DNA of 64,000 nt, taken from positions 374,608,114-374,672,113 of the forward strand of contig CM077676.1 of assembly GCA_039707655.1 (NCBI GenBank), read 5' to 3'. The first letter of the stretch is position 1; each line of letters begins with the position of its first letter. This stretch comes from Elymus sibiricus. Lineage: Eukaryota > Streptophyta > Magnoliopsida > Poales > Poaceae. The translations under genes and the position numbers were made by a program. The notes under the pieces were generated by a model. That model had not been told where the DNA came from and searched no databases. It saw only the letters and a list, made by a program, of their open reading frames with translations. Shown one piece after another: positions 42,300 to 54,505 of this stretch.

Positions 42300-44640
42300 T
42301 TTTCTTGGCACCAAAATCGACGAGTGAACTGCATCGAACAGAAGAACGCACTGCTTCAAACTGAAAGCCGCACTGCATCAAACGGGTAAGCGAACTGCAT
42401 GATTTCTTTTATTGAGACATAAATTTTTCAGACGAGGAAGTGGATCGCGCTTCACATCAGTATCAAGAAGTGAACCACATTACTTTTTTTGTCGTTTCCA
42501 TAACAATTTTTCTGCACTTCACATCGGGGAGTAAGTGAACCGCGATACCACCAAAAGTGAACCGCGACACCACCAAAAGTGAACCGCGTGACTTTTTGTT
42601 GTTTCTTTCATACTTAATATTTTTTATGTGCGTAGACCGGGCGAGTGTACCGCACGGACTGAGCGAGTGGACTGCATAATTTTGCATTTTCTTTTTTGTT
42701 TTTTTACTGCATACTTTTTCTATCAACGAGTATGTATGCAGGCACGAGGTGAGTGGACTACATCAATTTTTTGGCCATTTTTTTCTACTGCGCATGGCAA
42801 CAGAGTGAGCTGCATAAAAAATATGACATTTGCCGTGAACCACGAGGAAAGTGAACTAGAAAACTTTTTATGCATGGTATATGTTAACATTTTCCCCGTG
42901 CTGCGGTTGATGACTATAGTGGACTTCTTTAACAACAACAAAGCTACAGCAAAACAATGGAACTGAATTTAAAAAACATCACATTGAACCCAACGCCGGT
43001 ACCAGCCGGACTGCATCATTGTGCACCACTGTTCCTATTAAAACATTACAAAGCGAGCTGCATTTTTTGTGGAGTGAACCTCGAGGCCCACGGAAGCGAA
43101 CCGCTCTCCCATACTACCAGGGGACATTTTTCTTTTGTGTTTCTTCTGTTTTGGATCACAAGGAACAGAGTGAACCACAGCGGACAGAGGAGCGAACCTC
43201 TCCAAGAGACAGTGATTTTTTCTAAAAATATATGAACTTCTAGTTCCCTAGAAAATTACACACCACCTTTTTTTTGAATCGAAAAGTGAATCGCAATTTG
43301 GTATCCTGGGGAGCTCGATGCAGTGCAGAACCTCGTACACACAACTGAACTGCAAAATGCATCATATCAGGGGAAGCGGAGTGGATTTGGCAGGGGAAAA
43401 GCAGGACGCGGGGGCATCCGGCAGCCGCATCGTAGCCAGTGAGTGCTTAAGTTTTTTTGCAGTCCTCGTCTCCTACACAAAACATCAAAAAAACGAACCA
43501 CAAGCAGTTTGTCAACCGAACTGCGAGAAAAGCAGCAATTTGCCACTTGAGCACCAGAATCCAGGGGGAGGAGAGCACGACGGAGACCCACTATGGCCTC
43601 AGAAGCATGCCCTTCACCAGAGAGAGGGCGGTGTTGCGGGGAGGAGGGAGTTTGCAGAGTGGGGAAGGAGGGAGCCAAGGGTAAGAGGGTTGTAGTGATG
43701 GTTAGGGCGCGAATGGTGGAGGAGAGCACCACGACAAACTGTGTGCCGGCGGACTGCACTGACGACCAATAAGACCTGCGTCGGGAAGCAACGTGGACCG
43801 CATCAACAGAGAACAACACGGGATAGGAGCAGAGGTGAACTGTACGCACCGGCACGACGTACTGCACAGCTGCGACCGGTGAGGTCGGGCAGTAGCAGGC
43901 CTCCGGCTGGTGCGGTGACCGGCGAAGTTGTGCCGGGAGACGGCTGGTCCAGCGGCGGTGCGGAGGAGGTGGGGGGGAGGTGGCTGGCGAAGCTGCGGTG
44001 TGCTGGGAGGCAGCTGGGGTCGGAGCTGTGGGAGGTCACCGGGGATGGGTGGCCGTGGCGCGATTCCAGGTGATGTGGTGGTACTCCGTGGCTGGGCGGC
44101 CCAGATCCGGTCAAGGGCGGCGGCGGCGTTGGAGATTGGAGGGAGGAGGGAGGAATCGGGGGGTGGATTTGTGGTCATGGGGGGAGGGGGTGCTCGCCCA
44201 GGCTCACCGGAGAGGAGGAAGGGAGCCGACTGCTCTCCTTCCTCGGGCCTGGGTGGATCCGGGGCTGGGAGGGGCAAGGATAGGGCAAGCCGGGCCGTCG
44301 CCGGTGCTGGTAGCCGGGGCGGTGCGTGGAGCCGGTCGGATGTGGGTGGGCGCGGTGGCCGGCGTCGTAGGAGAAGGCAGAAGGGTCGATGTTGGTTGGA
44401 GGCGGGGTCGCGCGGGGAAGGCGGCTGGAAAGGGCGCGCCGGCAGAGGAGGGTTGGGTGTTGTGGGAAGAAGGTGGGGGGTGGGGAAGGGTGGCACGGGG
44501 TGGCGGGGGGAGGGAGGTGGCCGGCCGCGCGCGGTCCAGTTCTGTTTAGCTAGTAGTTTCGGATCGGGCAGGTCGAAAGTGTTGGCAGAATAAGACGTTT
44601 GGATGGTAGAATAAGGTCTCAAGGGCGTTGGTAGAATAGA
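42300..44640. other. Word-repeat region and GC-rich block without a supported gene
   Basis: From 42300 to about 43550 the words GAACTGCAT, GTGAACCGC and GAGTG recur irregularly. From 43690 to 44580 the sequence is GGGGC-rich with a 306-codon Pro-rich minus-strand frame that looks compositional. These segments are typical of non-coding parts of large DNA transposons. Confidence 0.45.
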
Positions 44641-44650
44641 CTATATATAT

Positions 44651-45001
44651 ATGTATCGAACTATAAATGAGTTCTTCCAGGTGGCGTTGGAAGATATGAA
44701 TCGCAAAGGCGAAACAGAGATATTATGTCCATGTAAGAAGTGCGAAAATGAAGTTTTGATTGACCCTTCTACTGGTCGTGTGAAGATGCACTTGTTGAAA
44801 CATAGCTTCATGCCTGGTTACACACAGTGGACAAGGCATGGTGAGGACGAGGAGGATGCCGAAGTCGAAGGGGTGGCACATGATGATGAGCCAGAAGGAG
44901 GCATGAAGAACATCGAGGCCGAACATGAAAATCACCTAGACGGACAGGAAGGCCGTGCAGAGGTTCAAGAAGCAGTGAGAAACCTTTTGTACAAAAGGTA
45001 G
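44651..45001 (+). pseudogene. CACTA TNP2 N-terminus (transposase-associated domain)
   Basis: The 116-codon frame contains the transposase-associated domain (PF13963) pattern: INEFFQVALEDMNRKG, then ILCPCKKCENEV, a VKMHLLKHSFMPGYTQWTRHG segment split by short variable residues, followed by an acidic stretch. In complete CACTA elements this domain begins the TNP2 transposase, which cuts the element ends. Here the frame closes at 45001 and the catalytic core is absent, so this is a deletion remnant. Confidence 0.85.
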
Positions 45002-45322
45002 AAAGAACAGAGCGATAAAGACCTGTCCAAGACGGAAGATGATCTAGATGACCAACAATCTGGCGTGTATCAAGAAGAAGGTAAAGTCCAGCTCAAAACA
45101 AAGTGTACGAAAAGAAGCTGAAACACGTTGTTGGACGTAGAAAGTTCCGTCGAGAGAATTCAGAAACGACGCCGCAGTTGATTTTATATATGTATTATTA
45201 TTTAGCAAGTACTTGTGTATCGACCGTATTTTAATATTAATAAAATAAATCTTCTCACGTATTTTATTATTCACCATTTGTATTGAACTTTAGAAATTGA
45301 ATTAGATTGTAGGTTGAAAAAT

Positions 45323-45516
45323 AGCGCGAAACGAAACTTTGCCTCTGAACATTTCCCCCAAATCGGCTAAGCCAAATGTGAAAATAGCTATGGCGTTGGT
45401 GACATCACCGACGCCATAGAATATAGCTATGGAGTCTGACGTCATCAACGCCATAGCTATTTTCACATTTGTCTTAGCCGATTTGGGGGAAATGTTCAGA
45501 GGCAAAGTTTCGCGCT
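45323..45516. repeat. ~95-bp-arm inverted repeat with almost no loop
   Basis: AGCGCGAAACGAAACTTTGC … GATTTGGGGGAAATGTTCAG … CGCGCT: the left arm (45323-45418) and right arm (45424-45516) pair along nearly their whole length apart from a 5-base insertion in the left arm and a diverged apex with GGCGTTGGTGACATCACC. The text AAAATAGCTATGGCGTT matches CACTA subterminal words. It sits between the TNP2 remnant and ORF2 and could form a long RNA hairpin if transcribed. Confidence 0.85.
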
Positions 45517-46236
45517 CACACACACTCCACTTCTCTCACGCCGCCGCCGCCTCCCTCGTCGTCGCCCGCCGCCGCATCTCGTGTCGTCAACGCCCCCGTC
45601 GAGCTCCTCGACAACGCGGCCACTCGCGCCGCCCTTGGCCCCTCCCCCACCGCTCGCACCGCCCCCGCCCCCCCCCCCAACGGTCGCGCCGCTGCTTTAC
45701 CCCCTCCCCCATCGTCGCGCCGCTGGCAACCACCTCGACCTCGCCTCCGGCAGCTCCGGCCGGTTGCAAAGCGATCGTATTCGCCCTACCCAGGCGCGAA
45801 CACCTCGATTCCGCCGGTAAGTGAGATCTCTCCTCTTTTTATTTTTTGAAGTTCATAGAGACGTATTTGTTACAATTGCTAGAAATCAATATTTTAGAGT
45901 AAATTAGTTGTAGTTGTAACATTGTGAGTTGTTTTGGAAATGGATTTGAGGAAATATGGTTGAAATCACGAAGATTTAATTGTTCATAGACATATTTGTT
46001 ACAATTGTTCTCGAATTTTTGAGATGGATGCATGTGATGAGTTATTGTTGAATTTTTGTGTTGGTGATGAATTGTTTGCAGGGACTGTATAGGGTTGCCA
46101 ATGTTTTGGCGAAACGTTGATTAATTTCCGTTTCGTCAAATTTCTGACAACCAATATGTCCTATTTTTAGCAAAGGTCATGCCGAAATTTTGTATTTTGT
46201 ATATGAATTAAATATATATCCTATATTTGTTTGTAG

Positions 46237-49200
46237 ATGTTCGACGTGGGCTCTTCTTCGACACATTCAGGCAACGGCGAAGCGGCATTTACGGATGCGC
46301 AGGGAAACAACAATTATGATGAAGATCTACAACAGGTGGAGATAAATCCGAATGACTGCTATGTGAGAGGCAGTGGCTACAAAGATATTCCTGGTGATGA
46401 AAGTAATCCTGATAAGGGCGCTAGTACTACTGAAGATGATACGAATGAGTATTCTGTTGAGGATGAGGAGGAGGTGGAGGTGGATGATGCTCCAAAATCC
46501 AAGAAGCAGCTGAAACCTAGGAGGCAAAATGCTATCGGCACTGACAGGCTTGTGGTCACTCGAGTTAACTTCACTGGTGTGCCTGTTAGTCCGCAGAAGG
46601 CGTCGTCTCACTACGGCAATGCCCTAGGTGTCATCCTTCGAGAAGTCTGCTCCATCAACGAGTCCAATATAAGGGATGCTAGCAAAGATAATCTCTGAGA
46701 ACTCCTCATAAGAAGGGTGCACGCAAGATTCAAGTTCCCTGAGGAGTACGACAACCTATCGTACCCAAAGAATCAGGTAAACAACCATGCAATCCATAAG
46801 TTCTCCAAGAATTTGAGTTCTTGGAAATCAGCCGCAAGAAAAGAGATTCACGAAGATTTCTCCGAGATCAAGAAGAAGTGGCCTACCATTAGTGAAGATG
46901 ACTGGAACATTTTCAAGATGCAAAATCAGGAGAACCCTGTAGTGCAGAGCCAGTCGACATGGGGGAAGGACATGTGATCAAGGACATTAAGTAACCACAC
47001 CCTCGGAAACCGTAGTTTTGTTGGGAAGAAGCCCGTGTGGGACAAGCAAGATGCTATACTTGCATCAAAGGGCATCCCAAACCACTTTGAGCAATTCAAA
47101 GACCCCCTCGAATATAACTATGTCAGGGGCCGGTACCATTATGATTATAAGTCAGGGGAATTTTCCGCGGATCACCAAACGAGAAGACTGGAAGAAGAAC
47201 TGCAAAGGCAGCATGCGGAACCTCAGAGCTCTCAAGGGTCCACAACCAGGTGGAACACTCCTCTTAACCGGTCGATCAACGTGACCCTCGGCAAGGACCC
47301 GTTACAGCCGCCGGCGGGTGGCCGTGTGAACGGTGCGGGATGCGGAGCCAAATGGGAACATCATTATGTCCAAGACCGCGAGCAGCAACGGCAGAGAAGG
47401 AGAGCCAACAAGCAAACCATCGAACAGAAAATAATTGCAGCCACAGCAGCCGCCAGAGCCGCAGGAACTGCCGACATTGAAGCACGCATCAACACGCAAA
47501 GCCAAGCCCATGCCCAAGCCATGCCGCCTTCAATAATCGAGAGCGTGAAGCAATGGATCAAAAACGGCCAACTAGGAAACCTTGTCATCCAAACATCGCC
47601 CAAGGATAGCAGCCCTTCTGTCTCTTTCGTTGGCAACCCGTCGCCAATGGCTGCTCTCGAGGCTCTTACGGAAGACACTCCATGCAGTCTCTTAGCCCAT
47701 GTCAATGGTGAGCTGATTAAAGTTGCAATCGGCTCGATCATTTGCCCCAAAGATACCATCATGCACGGAGTGCAGATGCCTGAGGGGGTCTTCAAAGTTG
47801 AGTTGTCTGTTGTCTTAAATGGTTACGATAATATTTCTCCTCCGATACAACCTCCGGGTGTGAATAGCCAGCTGACCCTTGTACAGTGCTTAGGTTGGCC
47901 AATGATGTGGCCGAAGAATCAAATTCAGCTAGGAAACGTCCAAATCCCAACAAGCTCGCAGCAGATGATGAACAATGGCAACACGAGTCGAGGACCATCT
48001 CCTTTGGGTCAGAGTCAACCTGAAGGCAATAACAACGTGGATGTCACTGAGGAACAGTTAACGGGTATTAATGATGAACTACTTGTCAATCAATTCTTTT
48101 TGGTTGACGAATATCAGAATCTTGATGGACCTATGCCTGCTGATCCCATCAAAGCATTCTCTATGCCTCCTGTTGTACAAGATGATCACCGTGTTGTTCT
48201 TTGCCAAAAGAGTCTGTTCAACGACGACTTCACGCCACCAGACACACAAGTGCCACCATCCAGGGGAGCGTTGCTGATTCCAAACACACTCAATGCGACG
48301 GTAGCAAATGCATTGCCAGGCGGTGCAGCAAGCCAGCCTAACCTGACATGCAAGAAGAGGAGGCGACCAGGTAATAGTAAGAAGGGCACAGCCGCCACCA
48401 GCCAGCCAGTTCAGAATAATAAACAAGTAGTTTGTCGTGTTCCATGGCGGACTTACCATTCCCTGGGTGAACCCATCCTTCCGAAGGAGCTTAGCGATCT
48501 TCTGCAGACATAATTGAGGCTTCTGCATGACACAATTCTCTGTAGGGAGAAGTACGCATTTTCTCATGCAGGTGGACACCGCCCCGTTTTCACAGTGACA
48601 GTGCCACCGAATATTGGTTTGTGCGACATTTTCCCCGCGGACAAGTTCTATGTGCCATTCGAAGACATCTTCAACCTGTTCCACCTACACAAGCTTGGTT
48701 CTTCCTTAGTACGCCTATGGTCGATCAATACCGCCTACATTGCCAAATGTGAGCTCAACAAGGATGTCGCAGAGGGGACCCCTACCTCATGCACAAGACC
48801 AACGTCAATCTCTCTGATCGCTGTAAAGCTATGAGGAAGTATCTGACAGAGTTCATGCTTGCCAACATGGACAAAGATTGCCTTCTGGTGCCCTACTATC
48901 CGAAGTAATTCATTCGGTACATAGTATAATTTCGTACAATCTCGTTCTGCTTCCATGTAAATACATTATAACTTGAGGATAATTCGTTTTCCTCTACTTT
49001 TTACGGAGAGAACATTGTGTCCTCATCGTTATTACCCCGAAGTTCGCCAAAACTTATTTCTTGGATTCGACGAGGAAAGTGAAGAAAGACTACAGAGGCA
49101 TCAAGAAGGTTCTGGATGAAGCACTCGTCGATTATACTTGCCGGCAAGGAGTGATCAGAGACGGATATCGCAAGTTTGACAAATTCAAAGCGGTGCGCTT

Positions 49201-49446
49201 CGGCCACAAAACTGACTTCTGTTACATGCATCAGCCGAAAAACACTGACTAGATGGCTACTACGTTGTCCACCATATGGAGGAGTACATATGGGAGGGAG
49301 AACGCCTTAGAAAGAACTCTGACGTCATCGCATGGGGGAAGAAAATGGAGGAAATTAGCCCGGGAAATAGTAGAGATGAGTTCAGACGCATCCAGCTCAA
49401 GTTTGCTACCATCCTCAACAAGAATGTCATCGACTGCTACTTGTAG
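46237..49446 (+). pseudogene. CACTA ORF2: Ptta/En/Spm-type transposase with C-terminal Ulp1-like protease domain, broken
   Basis: An ATG directly after an AG acceptor (TTTGTAG|ATG) opens one frame that runs from 46237 to about 48770 with only three in-frame stops (TGA 46696, TGA 46975, TAA 48511). An acidic N-terminus (DDTNEYSVEDEEEVEVDD) leads to a plant transposase (Ptta/En/Spm, PF03004-like) region: FPEEYDNLSYPKNQV, WKSAARKEI and KKPVWDKQDAILASKG. Next are an Arg/Gln/Ala coiled coil and a DUF8039-like part (LSVVLNGYDNISPPIQPPG). After a frameshift near 48770 a C48/Ulp1-like protease follows: MRKYLTEFMLANMDKDCLLV, then, past a possible intron (48907-49013), HCVLIVITPKFAKTYFLDST and GYYVVHHMEEYIWEGERL, ending CYL-stop at 49446. 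His and Asp are visible, but the expected Cys before GYYV is lost in an 8-base anomaly near 49247-49254. Such proteins accompany TNP2 in grass CACTA elements. This copy is non-functional. Confidence 0.85.
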
Positions 49447-49447
49447 T

Positions 49448-51139
49448 TGATGTCTACTACACAACTTATTCTTGTAGACCCGTGTTGGGCCTCCAAGCGC
49501 AGAGTTTTGTAGGACAGTAGCAATTTTCCCTCAAGTGGATGACCTAAGGTTTATCAATCCGTGGGAGGCGTAGGTTGAAGATGGTATCTCTCAAACAATC
49601 CTGCAACCAAATACAAGAAATCTCTTGTGTCCCCAACACACCCAATACAATGGTAAATTGTATAGGTGCACTAGTTCGGCGAAGAGATGGTGATAAAAGT
49701 GTAGTATGGATAGTAGATATAGGTTTTTGTAATCTGAAAATATAAAAACAGCAAGGTAGCAAGTAACAAAAGTGAGCACAAACGGTATTGCATTGCTTAA
49801 AAACAAGGCCTAGGGTTCATACTTTCGCTAGTGCAATCTCTCAACAATGCTAACATAATTGGATCATATAACCATCCCTCAACGTGCAATAAAGAATCAC
49901 TCCCAAGTTCCTATTAGCGGAGAACATAAGATAGAAATTGTTGTAGGGTACGAAACCACCTCAAAGTTATCCTTTCCGATCAATTTATTGAGCCATCCCT
50001 ATAAGTGTCACGAATAGCCCTAGAGTTCGTACTAAAATAACACCATATGAAACACATCAACCAACCCTAATGTCACCTAGATACTCCAATGTCACCACAA
50101 GTATCCGTGAGTTGATTATTCGATATGCATCAAACAACTTCAGATTCATAATATTCAATCCAACACAAAGAACTTCAAAGAGCACCCCAAAGTTTCTATC
50201 GGAGAAAAGATAATGAAAATGTGCATCAACCCATATGCATAGATTACCCCAATGTCACCGCGGGAATCCGCGAGTTGAGTGCCAAAACATATATCAAGTG
50301 AATCAATATAATACCCCATTGTCACCACGGGTATTCATATGCAAGACATACATCAAGTGTTCTCAAATCTGAAATATTCAATCCGACAATAACGAAACCT
50401 CAAAGGGAAAAGATTCGATTCATCACAACAAAGATAGAGAGGGAAGAAACACCATATGATCCAACTATATTAACAAAGCTCGCGATACATCAAGATCGTG
50501 CCATATCAAGAACACGAGAGAGAGAGAGAGAGATCAAACACATAGCTACTAGTACATACCCTCATCCCCGGGGGTGAACTACTCCCTCCTCGTCATGGAG
50601 ACCACCGGGATGATGAAGATGGCCTCCGATGATGATTTCCCCCTCCGACAGGGTGCCAAAAAAGGGCTGTAGATTAGATCGTGGAGGTACAGAGGCTTGC
50701 GGCGGCGTAAAAACTCATCTAGGTTAACTTTCGGGGGTTTCTGAATATATATGATTTTTTGGCGTTGGAATCACGCGAAGAGGTGCCACAGGGGGCCGAC
50801 GAGGCACCAGGGCGCGCCTTGGGGGGGGGGGGGGCAGGCGCGCCCAGGTGGCTCATGGGGCCCCTGTGGCTCTTCTGCTGCTTCCCCGAAGCTTCCTGGG
50901 TCCATTTCCTTCCAGAAAAAATCGTCAAAAAGTTTCGCTGCATTTGGACTTCATTTGATATGGATTTTCTGGAAAACCAAAAACAAGCAGAAAACAGCAA
51001 CTGGCACTGGGCAGTAGGTCAATATGTTAGTCCATAAAAATCATATAAATGCCATATAAAAGTGCACCAAAATCATGCGAAACTATAATAAACATGGCAT
51101 GAATACTTCATAAATTATAGATACGTTGGAGACGTATCA
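49448..51139 (-). mobile_element. 3' LTR of minus-strand Gypsy-type element (palindrome left edge)
   Basis: On the minus strand the LTR starts TGATACGTCTCCAACGTATC (51139 downward) and ends TAGTAGACATCA at 49448, giving 1692 bp with TG…CA ends. It is the mirror of the LTR at 61361-63035. Its outer edge lies one base beyond the stop codon of the CACTA ORF2. No matching target-site duplication exists at the far end of the structure. A run of 16 G at 50819 is an internal polymorphic tract. Confidence 0.92.
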
Positions 51140-52737
51140 GCATCCCCAAGCTTAATTCCTGCTCGTCCTCGAGTAGGTAAATGATAAAAGAAATAATTTA
51201 TGAAGTGTGAATGTTAACAAAGTACATAAGTTTGATCAATGATAATTTCAATCACTTTTTCTAGCATCAATATATATCATAATCAGTAGCTCATCTCATA
51301 AAACTTCTCATGATCAAGTAGCAAGCTATTCACATGTTTAAAGTATAGGCCATAAACTTTCTTGAAAACTAACAAACTATGTTCTCAGTCATCAAACAAT
51401 TGCAATTCATCTTATTTTCAGGAAGGGTCTATGTAAGAGCTTTGATCTAGCAAATTCTACATACTCAACCATCTTTTAGTCTTCCATGATTGCTGACACT
51501 CAAAGCATATTTTTAGAACAAACCGTTTCAGTCAAACAGATAGGAAGATAGGGGCTTAATGTTTTGCCTCCCAACTTATTTATCTCAGGGATAATGTCAA
51601 CAATAATAACTCATGATCACCTATATTCAACTAGATATATGTGCCTGGATCTTTCCCTACCACATAATGCTTGCCAACTAAAGAATAAATAGAGGGGAAT
51701 AGGGATGAACATTAATGACTCTTGCATAAAAGTAAATATAGAAAAGTAAATACAGAAAAGTAAATACAGAAAAGTAAAAGATAGGCCCTTCGCAGAGGGA
51801 AGCAGAGGTTGTCATGCGCTTTTTGTTGTTGGATGCACAAGCCATTAATGCAAAGGAACGTCACGTTATATTGCCCCTTGTGATAGCAACCTTTATTATG
51901 CAGTCCGTCGCTTTTATTTCTTTACCATCACAAGTTCGTACAACGCTTATTTTCCCTTGTAATAAAAGATCATGCATATTTTAGGAGCAATTTTTATTGC
52001 TTTTTGCACCGATGACAACTTACTTGAAGGATCTTATTCAATCCATAGGTAGATATGGTGGACACTCATGGAAAGAAACTGGTTTAAGGGTTTTTGGATG
52101 CACAAGTAGTATCTCTACTTAGTACGAATTTTAGGCTAGCAAAATATCCTAAGCAAGCACCACATGTTAGAGGATCCATGACAATATAACATCTATGTGA
52201 ATATAAACACATAACTCATTACGTTGTCTTCCTTGTCCAACGTCAACTACTTGATCAAGCTTGAAAATAATTAATGGGGGCTCACAATCATAGAAGATGT
52301 CCAAGATAGTATATTTATATGTGAAATTTCTCTTCCTTCAAAATTCTTTCATGAATTGTTCAAGTGACCAATGCTATGTTTGTTAACTTTCAATAAATTT
52401 TACCACTTATACTTCTTGTATGTGAAGTCACTACTCCTCATGGGACAAGCGTATGAAGCATATAAATTTGAACTTTATGATATTCAATTCATTCAACAAT
52501 TTACTCATAGGATATAAGTGAAGAACAAGAGTAAATGACAAACTACTCCAATAAGATATAAGTGAAGACCAAATGAGTAGTTAAGTAAATAGGTAGCTAT
52601 GTGAGGACTCTCTCTCATTTAAAATTTTCAGATCTTAAGTATTATATTCAAACAGCAAAGAAAACAAAATCAAATGACATTCCAAGAATAGCACAACTCA
52701 TGTGAAGAAGCAAAAACTTAGGCTCAACCAAAACTGA

Positions 52738-53550
52738 CCGATAATGTTGATGAAGAAAGGTGGGATGCCTACCGGGGCATCCCCAAGCTTAGATGCTTGA
52801 GACTTCTTGAAATATTATATTGGGATGCCTTGGGCATCCTCAAGATTGAGCTCTTATGTCTCCTTAATTCCTCTCATATCATGGCTTCTCCTAAATCTTA
52901 AAAAACTTCATCCACACAAAGCTCAACAAGAACTCGTGAGATAAGTTAGTATAAATCAACTCAAAATCCTAACATCATCTACTGTAGCAAATCACAAAAA
53001 TTATAATTAAACATTGCATACTAAATGCCTCTTCGTATTTAATACTCCTATTCACAAATAGAAACATTAAACACGCAAACATATGCAAACAATGCAACTA
53101 TAACAGCAATCTGCCAAAACAGAACAGTCTGTAAAAGGGGAATAAGAATCCATACTTCCCTAACTCAAAAAATTCTGAAACATTACCACGTGACAGAGAA
53201 CTCATGCATGCTTAATGTGTAAAAATTTCAGATTTTTATCATGTTCTGACTATTCAGGAATATTCGGGACATAACAGAAAACTTTCTGTTTTTAAACAGC
53301 AACACATGAGCTTGCAAACTGAGCATGGTAAAGGCTATAATTGGTATTTTATTAAACTAAAAGATACAAAACATGATTATTTATGACACTAAGCAAATAT
53401 CAACAGAAGAAAATGATGCTCCAAGCAGAACTCATATTATGTGACGAATACAAATATAGCTCCAAGTGAGGTTACCGATAGTGTTGAAGACGAAAGAGGG
53501 GATGCCTTCCGGGGCATCCCCAAGCTTAGTTGCTTGGGTCTTCCTTGAAA
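52738..53550 (-). repeat. Repeat ends bounding a 735-bp tandem duplication
   Basis: The text ACCGATAATGTTGATGAAGA with GGGGCATCCCCAAGCTTAG at 52738-52800 recurs at 53473-53540 (ACCGATAGTGTTGAAGACGA and the same GGGGCATCCCC block). The right arm has only one such block (about 59660-59765), whose two halves resemble different left-arm copies, as expected after recombination between the repeats. Confidence 0.75.
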
Positions 53551-54505
53551 ATTACCTTGGGGTGCCTTGGGCATCCCCAAGCTTAGGGTCTTTCCGCTCT
53601 TTATTCTTCTCATATCGATGTCTCACCCAAAACGTGAAAACTTCAATCACACAAAACTTAACGGAACTTCGTGAGATAGGTTAGTATGATAAAAATAAAT
53701 CATCCACTTAGGTACTGTCAAGACAAGATTCATAATTGTTCTCACATAATTCCTACTGTATTCTATCATTTCCACAATTTATATTACTCAATATAAGCTA
53801 TGGAAACACTAAAACAAGCAAACTATGCATCGAAAACAGAATATGTCAAAAACAGAACAACATGTAGTGGGCGATTTAAAAACCATACTTATGTACCTCC
53901 AAAAATTCTGAAAAATTAGGAAAACGTAAAAAATTTGTAACCCAATACTGTGTAAAAAGTTCAGAATCTTTTCACGCTCCAGTACAGAATAGAAATTCCA
54001 GCACTGGACGCAAAAGTTTCTGTTTTTGCACAGAAGCAAATCAACAAGCATCCACACTATCCCAAAGGCTTTACTTGGCACATTATTGAAATAAAGCATA
54101 TAAAACATGATTACTACAGTAGCTTAATCATGTGAACACAAAAAAAACAGTAGGGGTAAATGTTGGGTTGTCTCCCAACAAGCGCTTTTCTTTAATGCCT
54201 TTTTAGCTAGGCATGATGATTTCAATGATGCTCGCATAAAAGTAAAGAATTGAAACACAAAGAGAGCATCATGAATCATATGACAAGCACATTTAAGCCT
54301 AACCCACTTCCTATGCATAGGGATTTTGTGAGCAAATAGTTTATGGGAGCAAGAATCAACTAGCATAGGAAGGCAAAACAAGCATAACTTCAAAACTTTC
54401 AACACATAGAGAGGAAACTTGATATTATTGCAACACCTACAAGCATATGATCCTCTCTCATAATAATTTTCAGTAGCATCATGAAGAAATTAAACAATAT
54501 AACTA

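Larger units (their letters stand above)
41112..49447 (+). mobile_element. CACTA transposon, left end to the Gypsy junction
   Basis: The left end is CACTAGTGGAAAAAGTGCTA at 41112, followed by subterminal repeats with ACGCCA/TGGCGT words (41150-41450). The interior carries a TNP2 N-terminal remnant (44651-45001) and an ORF2 of the plant transposase/Ulp1-protease type (46237-49446). At 49448 an LTR element begins, so the right CACTA terminus is not visible. Most of TNP2 is missing. The stretch 41590-44640 may be a separate insertion. Confidence 0.65.

Noticed and set aside
43702..44622. 306-codon Pro-rich ORF on the minus strand
   Set aside because: It has compositional bias in a GC-rich repeat, overlapping open frames on the other strand, no domain and no splice context.
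49544..49806. Repeated 71-72 codon ORFs (also at 55350, 57624 and 62677)
   Set aside because: They are pieces of the same LTR appearing in each of its four copies, not genes.
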